This document shows, piece by piece, positions 1-8,102 of a stretch of 64,000 bases of DNA. Position 1 is the stretch's first letter. Each line of letters begins with the position of its first letter. A program made the translations under genes and the position numbers. Origin of the DNA: DASXVX01 sp036504075 (GTDB taxonomy: Bacteria > Bacillota > Sulfobacillia > Symbiobacteriales > Symbiobacteriaceae); NCBI GenBank assembly GCA_036504075.1, contig DASXVX010000098.1, forward strand, positions 1-64,000, read 5' to 3'. Below the pieces are notes generated by a model. The model was not told where the DNA came from, did no database searches, and saw only the letters and a program-made list of their open reading frames with translations.

Positions 1-66
1 TCCGACGATGAGTGAATGTACGGCTCGGACGATGGAGAGCTTTTCGGCTCGACGCTTGTGGTTCAT
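1..66 (-). CDS. 5' end of an unidentified gene running off the window
   Basis: A reading frame on the minus strand starts with ATG at position 66 and is still open at position 1, giving 22 residues (MNHKRRAEKLSIVRAVHSLI and onward). A strong Shine-Dalgarno site (GCAGGAGGT, about 72-82) sits just upstream, and a plausible promoter lies further upstream. The basic start followed by hydrophobic residues would fit a membrane or exported protein, but too little is visible to name it. The start is well supported; the product is unknown. Confidence 0.55.
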   Translation of the reverse strand, partial: MNHKRRAEKLSIVRAVHSLIVG

Positions 67-108
67 GGATCTCGACCTCCTGCGTGTAATGGGTGTGTTG
101 CAACACCA

Positions 109-138
109 TTTATACCAGGAGGTCTTGTCTTTTCTCAA
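109..138 (-). promoter_or_regulatory. Candidate sigma-A promoter for the leftmost gene
   Basis: On the minus strand, TTGAGA (133-138) is followed after 18 nt by TATAAA (109-114), about 40 bases upstream of the ATG at 66. The boxes are near consensus and the spacing is acceptable. Confidence 0.4.
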
Positions 139-219
139 CCCCTACCGTCAGCATTACAGGACTGCTGCGAAATCAGCGGCGAAGAACAGTTCCCGACGTT
201 TGACCCCAGGCTGGACGCG

Positions 220-252
220 AAAACCCGCTGAACGTGACGTTCAGCGGGTTTT
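220..252. terminator. Rho-independent terminator after the M16 peptidase gene
   Basis: A perfect inverted repeat has 15-base arms (220-234 and 238-252) and a 3-nt loop. It begins with AAAA and ends in TTTT, so it could work on either strand. It lies directly after the stop codon of the minus-strand peptidase gene. Confidence 0.85.
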
Positions 253-256
253 CGTC

Positions 257-2974
257 TCAGTGCGTATCGGGTTCAGGCCCGGCGGTCACAATCGACACCT
301 GCTCCAGTCGCAGATGGCGCCGGGCTGCCGCCTGCAGGTCTTCCGGCGTCAGCGCCCGGATGAGGCCGGGGTAGCGCTCCAGGTAGTCGAGTCCCAGGCC
401 GAACCGCTCCAGTTCCGCTAACCGGGCGGCCACCCGCTCCATCGACTCATGCTGGACGGCCGGGTAATCCTCCAGGAACGACTTGAGTCCGGCCAGTTCG
501 TCCGGGGGCGCCGGCTCTGCGGCAAGGCGCTCCAGTTCGGACTGGACTGTCTCCAGGGCGAACTCGAGCCGGCCCGGGTTCACGCCCATGTGCACCGCCC
601 AGGCCGCCGGCCCCAGTTGGGCGCCGAAGCCCGCCGACTGATAGTAACTGAGGCCATACTTCTCCCGGACGTCCCGGAAGAGCCGGCTGCTGGCCGGCGT
701 GCCGTTGCCGCCGAACAGCGTGGCCAAAAAGTCCAGGGCCAGAAAGTCCGGGTGGCTGCGGTCCACCAGCGGCCAGCCCAGGGAGATGTGCGTCTGGCTT
801 TTCCCGTCGACGAAGGCGTGCGTCCGGCCGGCGGCCGGCGCCGGTGCCGGCCCGATGGTCGGCCGCCCCATGCCGCCGGTCCACCCGCCGAGCGCTCGGG
901 TGAGGTCCGTGCAGACCTGCTCCGGGTCCACGCTGCCCACCACGGTCACCACCGCGCCGGCGGGTCCGTAGGCCTTCCGGTGGAAGGCCGTCAAATCTGC
1001 CACCGACAGCCCGGTGATCGAATCGGGCGTCCCCGACGCCGGCGCCCGGTAGGGGTGCCGCTCCGGGTAGAGCAGTTCCGCCAGGCGGCGGCCCGCCACC
1101 GACCGGGTGTCGGTGTCCGCCTCCTTGAGACCTACCAGGAACCGGACCCGCATCCGCTCGACTTCGGCGGTCGGGAAGGTGGGCCGGCGCAGCACTTCGG
1201 CCAGAATGTCCAGGCCCGTCGAAAGGTCTTCCGGCAGGCACTTGAGCGTCCCCACGGCCGTCTCCCGGCCGATGTCCACCCGCACCGACATGCCCAGGGC
1301 GTCGGTCTTGAGCGCCAGCTCTTCGCTGCTGAACGCCACACTGCCCCGGGTGAGCAAGGATGCCGTCAACTGCGCCAGGCCGGCCTTGCCCTCGGGGTCG
1401 TGCACCGCCCCTGCCTCCAGCTGGACCCGGACGTAGGCGCTGGGAATGGTCGCGGCCGGATAGACCAGCAGTTGCGCCCCGCCCGGCAGGTCCCGCCGGA
1501 CGACCCGCTCGTGGTCCAGAATCCGGGCCCGCCCGCCGGCGGCCGGCAAGGGCGGCGCTCCGTGCCCGCGCTTCTGAAAGGCGGGCGTCGTCGGCAACTC
1601 CGCCGCGGCCGGATCTTCGGCGGCCGGTTCCGGCTTGGCGGCCGGGGCGGGATTGACAGCCGGGGCGGCATTAGCGCCCGAGGTTGGCTTCACGCCTTCT
1701 TCCGGCTCGAACCAGCCCACCGTCCGCCGCTCCGGCGTCAGGTACGTCCGGGCCACCCGCAGCACGTCCTCCGGGGTGACGGCCTCGAACCGCTCCAGCG
1801 CCCGGTCGAAGTGCTCCACCGTCCGGGTGGTCGCACTGGAACCCAGCATCGTCGCCTGGCTGACGGCCGATTCCAGGCCATAGAGATACTGCGCCCGCAC
1901 CTGCTTCATGGCCCGGGCGAACTCGTCGTCCGGCACCCGCTCCTGGCGGAGTGCGTCGACTTCGGCGAACAGGGCCGCCTCCAGCTTCTCCAGGGCGACG
2001 CCGGTCACCGGCGTTCCGCTGCAAAGGAAGAGGCCGGGATACTGCAGCGACCAGGGATGCCCGTCCGCCGACGTGGCGATGGACCGGTTGACCAGGTTCC
2101 GGTACAGCCGGCTGGACCGGCCCATGGAGGCACCGCCGCCACTGCCGAACGACGGGCCGCCCGCCAGCACCGACGCGAGCAACGTCAGAGCCGCGTGGTC
2201 CGGGTGGGTCGCTTCCGGAATCTTGTAGCCGGCCATGAGGTACGGGTTGGAACCCGGCCGCCGGACCAGCACCCGCCGCTCCGCCGTCTGCTCCGGCTCC
2301 CGGAAAACCGGCTGCTCTACCGGCTCCCCGGGGAGCAGCAGACCGAAATGGCGGTTCGCCAGCACCACCACCTGGTCCGCGTCGACATCCCCGGTCACCA
2401 CCAGGGTCGCGTTGTTCGGCCGGTAGAACCGCCGGTAGTGCTCCGTTAACGCCTCCGCCGTGGTCGCCTGAATGTCCGCCTTGTGCCCCAGCACGTGATG
2501 CCGGTAGGAAAACTCCTGGTAAGCCGCCTGCATGAACGCCTCGAACAGCCAGTAATGCGGGCTGTTCTCCCGGCCTTCCCGCTCGCTGACGATGATGCCC
2601 CGCTCCCGCACCGTGAGGTCCGGGTCGAAGGTCATGGCGGCCATCCGGTCCGCTTCGGCTTCCAGGCCGAACGCCACGTGGCGGGCCGGCAGCACTTCGT
2701 AATAGGCCGTGTAATCATACGAGGTGAACGCGTTCCAGAGGCCGCCCCGCTGTTTCACCCCTTCTTCCAGGACCCCGTACGGGAAGCGCTCGGTGCCCTT
2801 GAACATCATGTGTTCAAGAAAATGCGAGAGGCCAGTCCGGCCTTCGGCCTCATTCCGGCTGCCCACACCGTACCAAACCATGACACAGGCCACCGGCGCA
2901 TGATGGAGTTCTCGGGTCAGGACCCGGAGTCCGTTGGGCAACCGGTCGACACGTGTCGGTGCAAAGTTCGGCAA
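257..2974 (-). CDS. Two-domain M16 family zinc metallopeptidase (pitrilysin/insulinase type)
   Basis: This 905-residue protein carries two M16 domains joined by an Ala/Pro/Glu-rich linker around residues 430-475. The first domain has the inverted zinc motif HFLEH at residues 51-55 and the third ligand Glu131, spaced as in the family. The second domain (about 490-900) lacks HxxEH and should be the inactive half that helps close the chamber. M16 enzymes degrade peptides; no signal peptide is visible, so action in the cytoplasm is likely. Translation begins at a TTG with AGGGGGAGA nine bases upstream. It follows two small genes on the same strand with short gaps, so the three probably form one operon. 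The exact substrate is unknown. Confidence 0.9.
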   Translation of the reverse strand: MPNFAPTRVDRLPNGLRVLTRELHHAPVACVMVWYGVGSRNEAEGRTGLSHFLEHMMFKGTERFPYGVLEEGVKQRGGLWNAFTSYDYTAYYEVLPARHVAFGLEAEADRMAAMTFDPDLTVRERGIIVSEREGRENSPHYWLFEAFMQAAYQEFSYRHHVLGHKADIQATTAEALTEHYRRFYRPNNATLVVTGDVDADQVVVLANRHFGLLLPGEPVEQPVFREPEQTAERRVLVRRPGSNPYLMAGYKIPEATHPDHAALTLLASVLAGGPSFGSGGGASMGRSSRLYRNLVNRSIATSADGHPWSLQYPGLFLCSGTPVTGVALEKLEAALFAEVDALRQERVPDDEFARAMKQVRAQYLYGLESAVSQATMLGSSATTRTVEHFDRALERFEAVTPEDVLRVARTYLTPERRTVGWFEPEEGVKPTSGANAAPAVNPAPAAKPEPAAEDPAAAELPTTPAFQKRGHGAPPLPAAGGRARILDHERVVRRDLPGGAQLLVYPAATIPSAYVRVQLEAGAVHDPEGKAGLAQLTASLLTRGSVAFSSEELALKTDALGMSVRVDIGRETAVGTLKCLPEDLSTGLDILAEVLRRPTFPTAEVERMRVRFLVGLKEADTDTRSVAGRRLAELLYPERHPYRAPASGTPDSITGLSVADLTAFHRKAYGPAGAVVTVVGSVDPEQVCTDLTRALGGWTGGMGRPTIGPAPAPAAGRTHAFVDGKSQTHISLGWPLVDRSHPDFLALDFLATLFGGNGTPASSRLFRDVREKYGLSYYQSAGFGAQLGPAAWAVHMGVNPGRLEFALETVQSELERLAAEPAPPDELAGLKSFLEDYPAVQHESMERVAARLAELERFGLGLDYLERYPGLIRALTPEDLQAAARRHLRLEQVSIVTAGPEPDTH

Positions 2975-2995
2975 GATCGGTCTCCCCCTTATCGC

Positions 2996-3211
2996 CTATC
3001 GGGGCCGCTGGTTAACCCGGCGGTCGATCAAGTAGACAACGCCCAGGATGATCGCCAGGAACAGAACGATCTTTATGCCAAAGGACATCGCCTCACCCAC
3101 ATAGGGATTGCCTCTGGTCTGGCGGATATACGCAAAGACGCCCACGCCGAAGGCCAGCAACACCAGGACGCCCGTAAACATCCGGAAGCGGTTTCGCAGC
3201 ACGATCCCCAT
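2996..3211 (-). CDS. Small two-helix membrane protein of unknown function
   Basis: A 71-residue protein with two hydrophobic stretches (about residues 10-28 and 44-62) separated by a short polar loop, and basic ends (RRVNQRPR at the C-terminus). It lies 21 bases upstream of the M16 peptidase start and 12 bases downstream of the DUF1450 gene, so all three are probably cotranscribed. The start could be the ATG at 3211 or a GTG three codons later; a GGAAGGGG site fits the later one better. I do not recognise a family. Confidence 0.6.
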   Translation of the reverse strand: MGIVLRNRFRMFTGVLVLLAFGVGVFAYIRQTRGNPYVGEAMSFGIKIVLFLAIILGVVYLIDRRVNQRPR

Positions 3212-3223
3212 CCCCTTCCACGC

Positions 3224-3475
3224 CTAACTTCCCCAGCGGAAACCAGGAATCCTCTCCTGCAGTTTCCGGAGGAGGTCGGCGTTGTTCGCCGCAAACCGCA
3301 GTCGCCCGGAAACCAGGGCAAACGCGCACTGGTGACAGCGGGTGCACTGGTCCAGGCACTCCTCTGTATCCACAGCATACCCCAGTTCTGCCAGCCGCCC
3401 TGCCAGTTCCGGTTCTTTCACCAGCCGGTTGGCCGCACACACCTGCACCCGCCCTTTCACCGGCCTGCCCCGCAC
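3224..3475 (-). CDS. DUF1450 family small cysteine protein (YuzB-like)
   Basis: About 83 residues with the family signature of clustered cysteines followed by a conserved segment: ECLDQCTRCHQCAFALVSGR. DUF1450 proteins are small Firmicute proteins with a thioredoxin-like or ferredoxin-like Cys cluster and no settled function. I chose the GTG at 3475 because GGAGGTG lies six bases upstream; an in-frame TTG at 3490 overlaps that ribosome site and is unlikely. It is the first gene of the run that ends with the M16 peptidase. Confidence 0.7.
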   Translation of the reverse strand: MRGRPVKGRVQVCAANRLVKEPELAGRLAELGYAVDTEECLDQCTRCHQCAFALVSGRLRFAANNADLLRKLQERIPGFRWGS

Positions 3476-3564
3476 GTGACCCACCTCCAATACGCTCCCG
3501 CTTCACCTAACAGTACAAATTAAACAAGTTGGTTACAAATCCTGCCGTGCGAAAATTAGTTCCG

Positions 3565-3594
3565 CTCCGGCGACTGACCGAGTCAGTCGCGAAA
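3565..3594. repeat. 30-bp palindromic repeat, copy 1
   Basis: Arms GCGACTGAC (3570-3578) and GTCAGTCGC (3582-3590) with a 3-nt loop, flanked by CTCCG and GAAAA. A copy with one mismatch occurs at 6828-6857. In both places the repeat abuts a different terminator hairpin. Confidence 0.7.
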
Positions 3595-3624
3595 ACGGGA
3601 GGCCTGCACATGCAGGCCTCCCGT
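3595..3624 (-). terminator. Terminator of the subtilisin-like protease gene
   Basis: A perfect palindrome with 14-base arms (3595-3608 and 3611-3624), followed on the minus strand by TTTTC. It lies 16 bases after the protease stop codon. Confidence 0.85.
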
Positions 3625-3640
3625 AACGTCGTCGGATTTC

Positions 3641-5812
3641 TCAGGCATGGGGCAGCCGGCCCGGCTGCTTGTGGATGGGCTCGCGCATGAGTTCCGGCGC
3701 CTCGGGCGGTACGGCCTGGGGTTGCCGGGCCGCTTCGTAGTAGAACGGGAGCCGGAGAGCACCCCAGCCGGCCTCAGCGATGGCCCAGCCGTAGTAAGCC
3801 CCGTCCTTCAGCACGGTGCCGTCGGCCGTCAGAGTCAGCTCGAAGGAATTCCCCGACGGGATCAGTTCGCCCTTCAGCCCGTCCGGATGGCCGGCGAGTT
3901 CCACGGAGAGCCTGAACTCGCCGGGGTCGGGCGGGTTGACCAGCGGAATGATCGTCAGCGCCTGCGTCGACTGGTGCACCTTGCCCGCGTTCACCACCGT
4001 CCCGAACGAGAAAGTCGGGCCGAAGGGGTCGGCGGCGGTGACCAGAATCGCCCGGGCGTCAATGGCCTTCAACAGGGCCATGGCGCCGTTGCCCTGGTCC
4101 ATGACTGTACCCTGGCCGTCCATCCACTGCGCCGTGTTGGCCAGGGCGGCCTTCACCTGCATGGAGGTCCAGTTGGGATGAGCCTGCCGGAGCAGCGCCG
4201 AAGCGCCGGCCACATGCGGCGTCGCCATGGAGGTGCCGCTGGCGCTGATATACCCGCTGGCGTCCGGCATGCCGCCGCCGGGAACACCCGCCTGGAGAAT
4301 GGTGGTCGACCAGACGTTGACCCCCGGGGCCGTCAGTTCCGGCTTGATCCAGCCGTCCTTGTTCGGCCCGCGGGAGCTGAACTCGGCCAGGTGGCTGGGC
4401 TGGGGCACTGCCTGGGCGTTCAGCCGGAGCTTCGCCCGGGAGACCCCGTTGTCGATGCCCGCCACCAGCAGTTCCCCGTCGGCCTTGCTGATCGAGACGA
4501 CCGCAATGGTCGGCATCGCCTGGTCGGTGCCCAGCGAGCCGAAGAAGTTGCCGTCGTTGTTGTTGTATATAACGCAGGCCACGGCCCCGGCCTTCTGGGC
4601 GTTCAGGGCCTTGTCACGGAATGCGATGTTGCCCCGCTGTACCAGCGCGATCTTGCCGCTTACCTGGCTCGGGAAGTCCCCCGCCCCCGCACCAAGGCCG
4701 CAGGCCACGTACGCCAGTTCCAGACTGGGGTTGGGCAGCGCCGGGGAGTTTTCCAGGAGGCGCATTTCGAGGTTGCGGGTGGTGCCTGCGGCGTCCACCA
4801 GCTGGGCCATGAGCGCGGTGACACCGTCGTCGGTGGAGGCGCCCACGGTAATCACGTGGTGGGCCGCACCCGGAGCGCCCACGGTGGACGCGTCGGGCCC
4901 GGAATTGCCGGCTGCGATGCAGACAATGACGCCCGCCAGCATGGCGTTGTTGGCCGACGAGCATTCCGGGCTGTTGGGGTCGCCCACGGAGTCGCCCAGC
5001 GAGAGGTTCATGACCTGCGCCCCGCGCTTGACGGCGTCTTCCATGGCCATGACGATATTGGTGGCCGAGCCGGAGCCGGACGCTGAGAGGACTTTGTAGC
5101 CCATCAGCTTGGCCTTGGGCGCCATGCCGGTCATCTGGGAATCGCCCCGGGGCGTCCCCTTGTAGTCGCCATCTCCGGCGATAATGCCGGCGACGTGCGT
5201 GCCGTGGCCAAAGTTGTCGATTGGCGGCTCACCGGTGTAGGAGACGGCGTAGACCACTTTCTCGTTGGGCGCCTTGGCGAACCCGCCAAACGCCGGGTGC
5301 GTCCAGTCGATGCCCGTGTCGATGATCGCGACCACCACGCCCTCCCCCCGCTCCCGGCGGCCGGAGGCGTCCAGGCGCTCCCAGACCTGCGGCGCACCGG
5401 TGAAGGGAATGGACTTGTTCACGTTGAGGTAGACCCGCTCTTCGTTCAGGCTGATCGCGCGCAGGCCACCCATGCCTTGAATCTGCGCCACCGACTGGCC
5501 GGGAATGAGTACGCCGATGCCGTTAAAGACGTGGGTAAAGTCCTGCGGCACGCTCATGACGGTGTCGCCGTCCGGGCCGGCAACCACGACGCTGGACGAG
5601 CCCACCTGCACCTTGACGCCCAATGACGCCACTTTCTCCACAAATTCACGGTGTGCCGCAGTGAGCGTCGCCGCATAAGCCCCTGCGTCTGCAGTGGGGT
5701 TCATGCGCTGATACACAGCCACTGGAGGCTGCACGAATTCAAGGACGACCGGCACGACCTGTTCTGATGCCAGGACGTGAGCCGGTACACGGCAAAGAGG
5801 AGACATCCCCAT
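3641..5812 (-). CDS. Subtilisin-like serine protease (S8 family) with PA insert
   Basis: A 723-residue peptidase with the full S8 catalytic triad: Asp165 in AIIDTGIDWTHP, His203 in GHGTHVAG and Ser528 in GTSMATPHVAG. A protease-associated (PA) domain is inserted between His and Ser at about residues 350-465, and about 150 N-terminal residues look like an inhibitor-type propeptide. The C-terminal 130 residues resemble a beta-sandwich. I chose the ATG at 5812 because GGGAGGT lies seven bases upstream; a TTG directly before it is the alternative. PA-containing subtilases are normally secreted, yet no clear signal peptide is visible at this start, so export or intracellular action is open. It is transcribed divergently from the SDR gene. 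Confidence 0.9.
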   Translation of the reverse strand: MGMSPLCRVPAHVLASEQVVPVVLEFVQPPVAVYQRMNPTADAGAYAATLTAAHREFVEKVASLGVKVQVGSSSVVVAGPDGDTVMSVPQDFTHVFNGIGVLIPGQSVAQIQGMGGLRAISLNEERVYLNVNKSIPFTGAPQVWERLDASGRRERGEGVVVAIIDTGIDWTHPAFGGFAKAPNEKVVYAVSYTGEPPIDNFGHGTHVAGIIAGDGDYKGTPRGDSQMTGMAPKAKLMGYKVLSASGSGSATNIVMAMEDAVKRGAQVMNLSLGDSVGDPNSPECSSANNAMLAGVIVCIAAGNSGPDASTVGAPGAAHHVITVGASTDDGVTALMAQLVDAAGTTRNLEMRLLENSPALPNPSLELAYVACGLGAGAGDFPSQVSGKIALVQRGNIAFRDKALNAQKAGAVACVIYNNNDGNFFGSLGTDQAMPTIAVVSISKADGELLVAGIDNGVSRAKLRLNAQAVPQPSHLAEFSSRGPNKDGWIKPELTAPGVNVWSTTILQAGVPGGGMPDASGYISASGTSMATPHVAGASALLRQAHPNWTSMQVKAALANTAQWMDGQGTVMDQGNGAMALLKAIDARAILVTAADPFGPTFSFGTVVNAGKVHQSTQALTIIPLVNPPDPGEFRLSVELAGHPDGLKGELIPSGNSFELTLTADGTVLKDGAYYGWAIAEAGWGALRLPFYYEAARQPQAVPPEAPELMREPIHKQPGRLPHA

Positions 5813-6042
5813 CAAGCAGACCTCCCACTTTCCACTTGAGATACGCGTCGTTCCGTTCTCCTCCAGATATTACCATCCGTTCCGGATGAATGTCAATTTT
5901 CCCCAGCGTTCATTTCCCGTGGGATGACACATTTTCGCTGTGAGCGAGGCCGGCCGGTGTCATTTGGCAGGATGGCGCGGTCCGGGGGCGAACTCCGAAA
6001 TTCAGCATTGGTTTTGCATATCCGGTGTCAGGAGGGTCCTTC

Positions 6043-6825
6043 GTGACATTTGCGGAAAAAACGGTCGTCATAACCGGCGCTTCCATGGGAATCGGTGCCG
6101 CCGTTGCCGAAGCCTTCGCCCGGGAGGGCGCCAATGTCGTCCTCGCCGCCCGGAGCCGGGAACGGCTGGCGGAAATCGCCGGCCGCCTCGCCGCCTCGTC
6201 CACGGGGCGCATCCTGGCAGTTCCCGCCGACGTCACCAGTCCGGTCGACATGACGGCCCTGGCGAAGCAGAGCCGTTCGCTCACCGGCCGGGTGGACGTG
6301 CTGGTCAACAACGCCGGGGTCGGCCTGAACGGCGCTGTGGAATCCCTGGACCTGGCGGCCTTCCGGCAGTGCCTGGAGGTCAACTTGCTGGGCGCCGTGC
6401 AGGCGATTCAGGCATTCCTGCCGGATATGAAAGCGGCGGGCGGCGGGACGGTCGTGCAGATTTCTTCGGTGCTGGGCAAGTTCTCCGCGCCCTACACCGC
6501 GGGCTACAACGCCTCGAAACACGCCCTGAACGCCGTCTCCGACGCACTGCGCCTTGAGGCCGCCCCGTACGGCATCCGGGTGGTCTCGGTCTACCCGGGC
6601 TCCACCGAGAGCGAGTTCCGGGCGAATTCCCTCGGGGATACGGGCACGCCGAAAGTCCGGCCCGGTCGGGTGCCGGCCGCCCGGGTGGCCGCCCGAGTAG
6701 TTCGGGCGGTACGCCTGGGCGAGCGGGACGTTTACGTGACCCCGCGTGACGTCGCCCTCTGCTGGCTGGCCACCCGGATGCCCCGGCTGGCCGACCGGGT
6801 CCTCCGGCTGGTTTACAAGCTCTGA
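6043..6825 (+). CDS. Short-chain dehydrogenase/reductase (SDR family)
   Basis: A 260-residue NAD(P)-dependent oxidoreductase of the classical SDR type. It shows the cofactor motif TGASMGIG near the N-terminus, NNAGVG, the catalytic Ser in QISSVLG, and YxxxK in YNASK, followed by a PG segment (VYPGSTES). I chose the GTG at 6043 because AGGAGGG lies six bases upstream; an earlier in-frame GTG overlaps that site. The substrate cannot be predicted. It stands alone, with a palindromic repeat and a terminator immediately downstream. Confidence 0.85.
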   Translation: MTFAEKTVVITGASMGIGAAVAEAFAREGANVVLAARSRERLAEIAGRLAASSTGRILAVPADVTSPVDMTALAKQSRSLTGRVDVLVNNAGVGLNGAVESLDLAAFRQCLEVNLLGAVQAIQAFLPDMKAAGGGTVVQISSVLGKFSAPYTAGYNASKHALNAVSDALRLEAAPYGIRVVSVYPGSTESEFRANSLGDTGTPKVRPGRVPAARVAARVVRAVRLGERDVYVTPRDVALCWLATRMPRLADRVLRLVYKL

Positions 6826-6827
6826 TT

Positions 6828-6857
6828 CTCCGGCGACTGACGGAGTCAGTCGCGAAA
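6828..6857. repeat. 30-bp palindromic repeat, copy 2
   Basis: Arms GCGACTGAC (6833-6841) and GTCAGTCGC (6845-6853), same flanks as the copy at 3565-3594 with one base different in the loop. It begins two bases after the SDR stop codon and abuts the next hairpin. Confidence 0.7.
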
Positions 6858-6890
6858 AAGCGGAGACGGCACCGGGCGCCGTCTCCGCTT
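6858..6890. terminator. Bidirectional terminator between SDR and ispH genes
   Basis: Arms of 13 bases (6858-6870 and 6878-6890) with a 7-nt loop, lying between two convergent genes. AA/TT at the outer ends and T-rich flanks on both sides suit use from both strands. Confidence 0.75.
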
Positions 6891-6892
6891 CG

Positions 6893-7777
6893 CTATTTCG
6901 TGTCGTCGGGGTCCAGCTGCTCCAGCTTCTGAATGACCTCCCGGGTGATCTGGGTCGGCGTGGAGGCGCCCGACGTGACCGCCACCTTGGCCTTGCCTTT
7001 CAGCCAATCCGGGTCGATCTCCGCAGCGGTGTCCACCAGATGGGCTTCTTTCCCCGCCAAATCCCGGGCCACCTGGGCCAGCCGGCCGGAGTTGTTGGAG
7101 CGCTTGTCGCCCACCACGATCACCAGGTCCACGTCGCCCGCCAGGTTGGCCACCGCCTCCTGCCGCAACTGCGTCGCCAGGCAGATCTCGTTGTACACCT
7201 GCACCTGCGGAAAGCGCTCCTGGATTTTCGCCATGAGCGCCCGGGTGTCCCACTGCGAGAGCGTCGTCTGATTGGTTACCGCCAACTTCTGGTCCGGCGC
7301 AAAGCTTAGCAACGCCAGGTCCGACTCCCGCTCCACCAGATGGACGTGCGCGGGCGCCACGCCGGCGGCCCCCTCGGGCTCCGGGTGGCCTTTCTTTCCA
7401 ATGTAAATGATCTCGTAGCCCTGCGCCGCCAGTTCCCGGATCAGGTCGTGGGTCCTCGTAACGTCGGGGCAGGTGGCATCCACCACGTGGAGTCCTTTGG
7501 CTTTCGCCTTGATTTTGACCGCCGGGGAGACCCCGTGCGCGGTGAAAATCACCGTGCCTGACTCCACCTGGTCCAGCAGGGCCAGGCGGTCCTCGCCGTC
7601 CAGAGTGATAACTCCCAGCTGGTTGATTTCGTCCACCACGTGCTGGTTGTGCACGATCAGCCCCAGGATATAAATGGGCCGGGACGCACCCGGGTCGGCC
7701 GCCACCTGCTTCACCATTTGCACGGCGTCCACCACGCCGTAACAGTACCCCCGCGGTGTGACCTTGACTACATCCAC
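6893..7777 (-). CDS. ispH: 4-hydroxy-3-methylbut-2-enyl diphosphate reductase (IspH/LytB)
   Basis: A 294-residue iron-sulfur enzyme for the last step of the MEP isoprenoid pathway, reducing HMBPP to IPP and DMAPP. The three cluster cysteines are present at Cys12 (RGYCYGV), Cys103 (DATCPDV) and Cys199 (EICLATQLRQ), along with His43 (IVHNQ) and His81 (TAHGV). Length and motif order match the family. It starts at a GTG with GGGAGAG upstream. A 46-residue membrane peptide gene lies 18 bases upstream on the same strand and is probably cotranscribed. Confidence 0.95.
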   Translation of the reverse strand: MDVVKVTPRGYCYGVVDAVQMVKQVAADPGASRPIYILGLIVHNQHVVDEINQLGVITLDGEDRLALLDQVESGTVIFTAHGVSPAVKIKAKAKGLHVVDATCPDVTRTHDLIRELAAQGYEIIYIGKKGHPEPEGAAGVAPAHVHLVERESDLALLSFAPDQKLAVTNQTTLSQWDTRALMAKIQERFPQVQVYNEICLATQLRQEAVANLAGDVDLVIVVGDKRSNNSGRLAQVARDLAGKEAHLVDTAAEIDPDWLKGKAKVAVTSGASTPTQITREVIQKLEQLDPDDTK

Positions 7778-7795
7778 GAATCTGTCTCTCCCTCG

Positions 7796-7936
7796 CTAAT
7801 GGTGGCCCCCGCCGTGGTCGTCGTGGCCGTGAGCACCGCCGCCGGCGGTCTGCCCGTCGGCGCCGTTGAAGGAGAGCCCGGCGTAGACAGCAGCGCAGGC
7901 AACAACATAGATGATAAGTACGACCCAAAAGTTCAT
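7796..7936 (-). CDS. 46-residue membrane peptide with a His/Gly/Asp-rich tail
   Basis: This short gene has a textbook ribosome site (AAGGAGGT, eight bases before ATG at 7936). The product starts MNFWVVLIIYVVACAAVYAG, a single transmembrane helix, and ends AHGHDDHGGGHH. The tail has five His and two Asp within about 12 residues, which would suit binding of a transition metal. It sits between a candidate promoter and ispH, whose product is an iron-sulfur enzyme, but any link to metal supply is only a guess. I do not recognise a family. Good coding signals, unknown function. Confidence 0.65.
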   Translation of the reverse strand: MNFWVVLIIYVVACAAVYAGLSFNGADGQTAGGGAHGHDDHGGGHH

Positions 7937-7976
7937 GGGGAAACCTCCTTTGTTGCTCGAAAGAATCACCTTCCCT

Positions 7977-8005
7977 ATTGTCTACCAGGGAGGGCACAAA
8001 GGCAA
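7977..8005 (-). promoter_or_regulatory. Candidate promoter for the His-rich peptide and ispH
   Basis: TTGCCT (8000-8005) and GACAAT (7977-7982) are separated by 17 nt on the minus strand, about 40 bases upstream of the small peptide start. Confidence 0.4.
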
Positions 8006-8053
8006 GACCGAAGCGTTGCCCACACGCAGAACAGCCCACCACCCGATGAAACG

Positions 8054-8089
8054 AAACCGCCCTGCGTCAGAAAGACGACAGGGCGGTTT
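8054..8089 (-). terminator. Terminator after the sigma/anti-sigma-like pair
   Basis: Outer arms AAACCGCCCTG (8054-8064) and CAGGGCGGTTT (8079-8089) enclose a second short stem CGTC/GACG. It follows the minus-strand gene ending at 8103. Confidence 0.8.
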
Positions 8090-8102
8090 TGCTTCGCCAG
8101 GG

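Noticed and set aside
449..2449. Long plus-strand reading frame opposite the M16 peptidase gene
   Set aside because: It is antisense to a gene with clear motifs, has no ribosome site and an Arg/Pro-rich composition typical of shadow frames in high-GC DNA.
3647..5086. 479-codon plus-strand frame opposite the subtilase
   Set aside because: Shadow of the subtilase; the other strand has the full catalytic triad.
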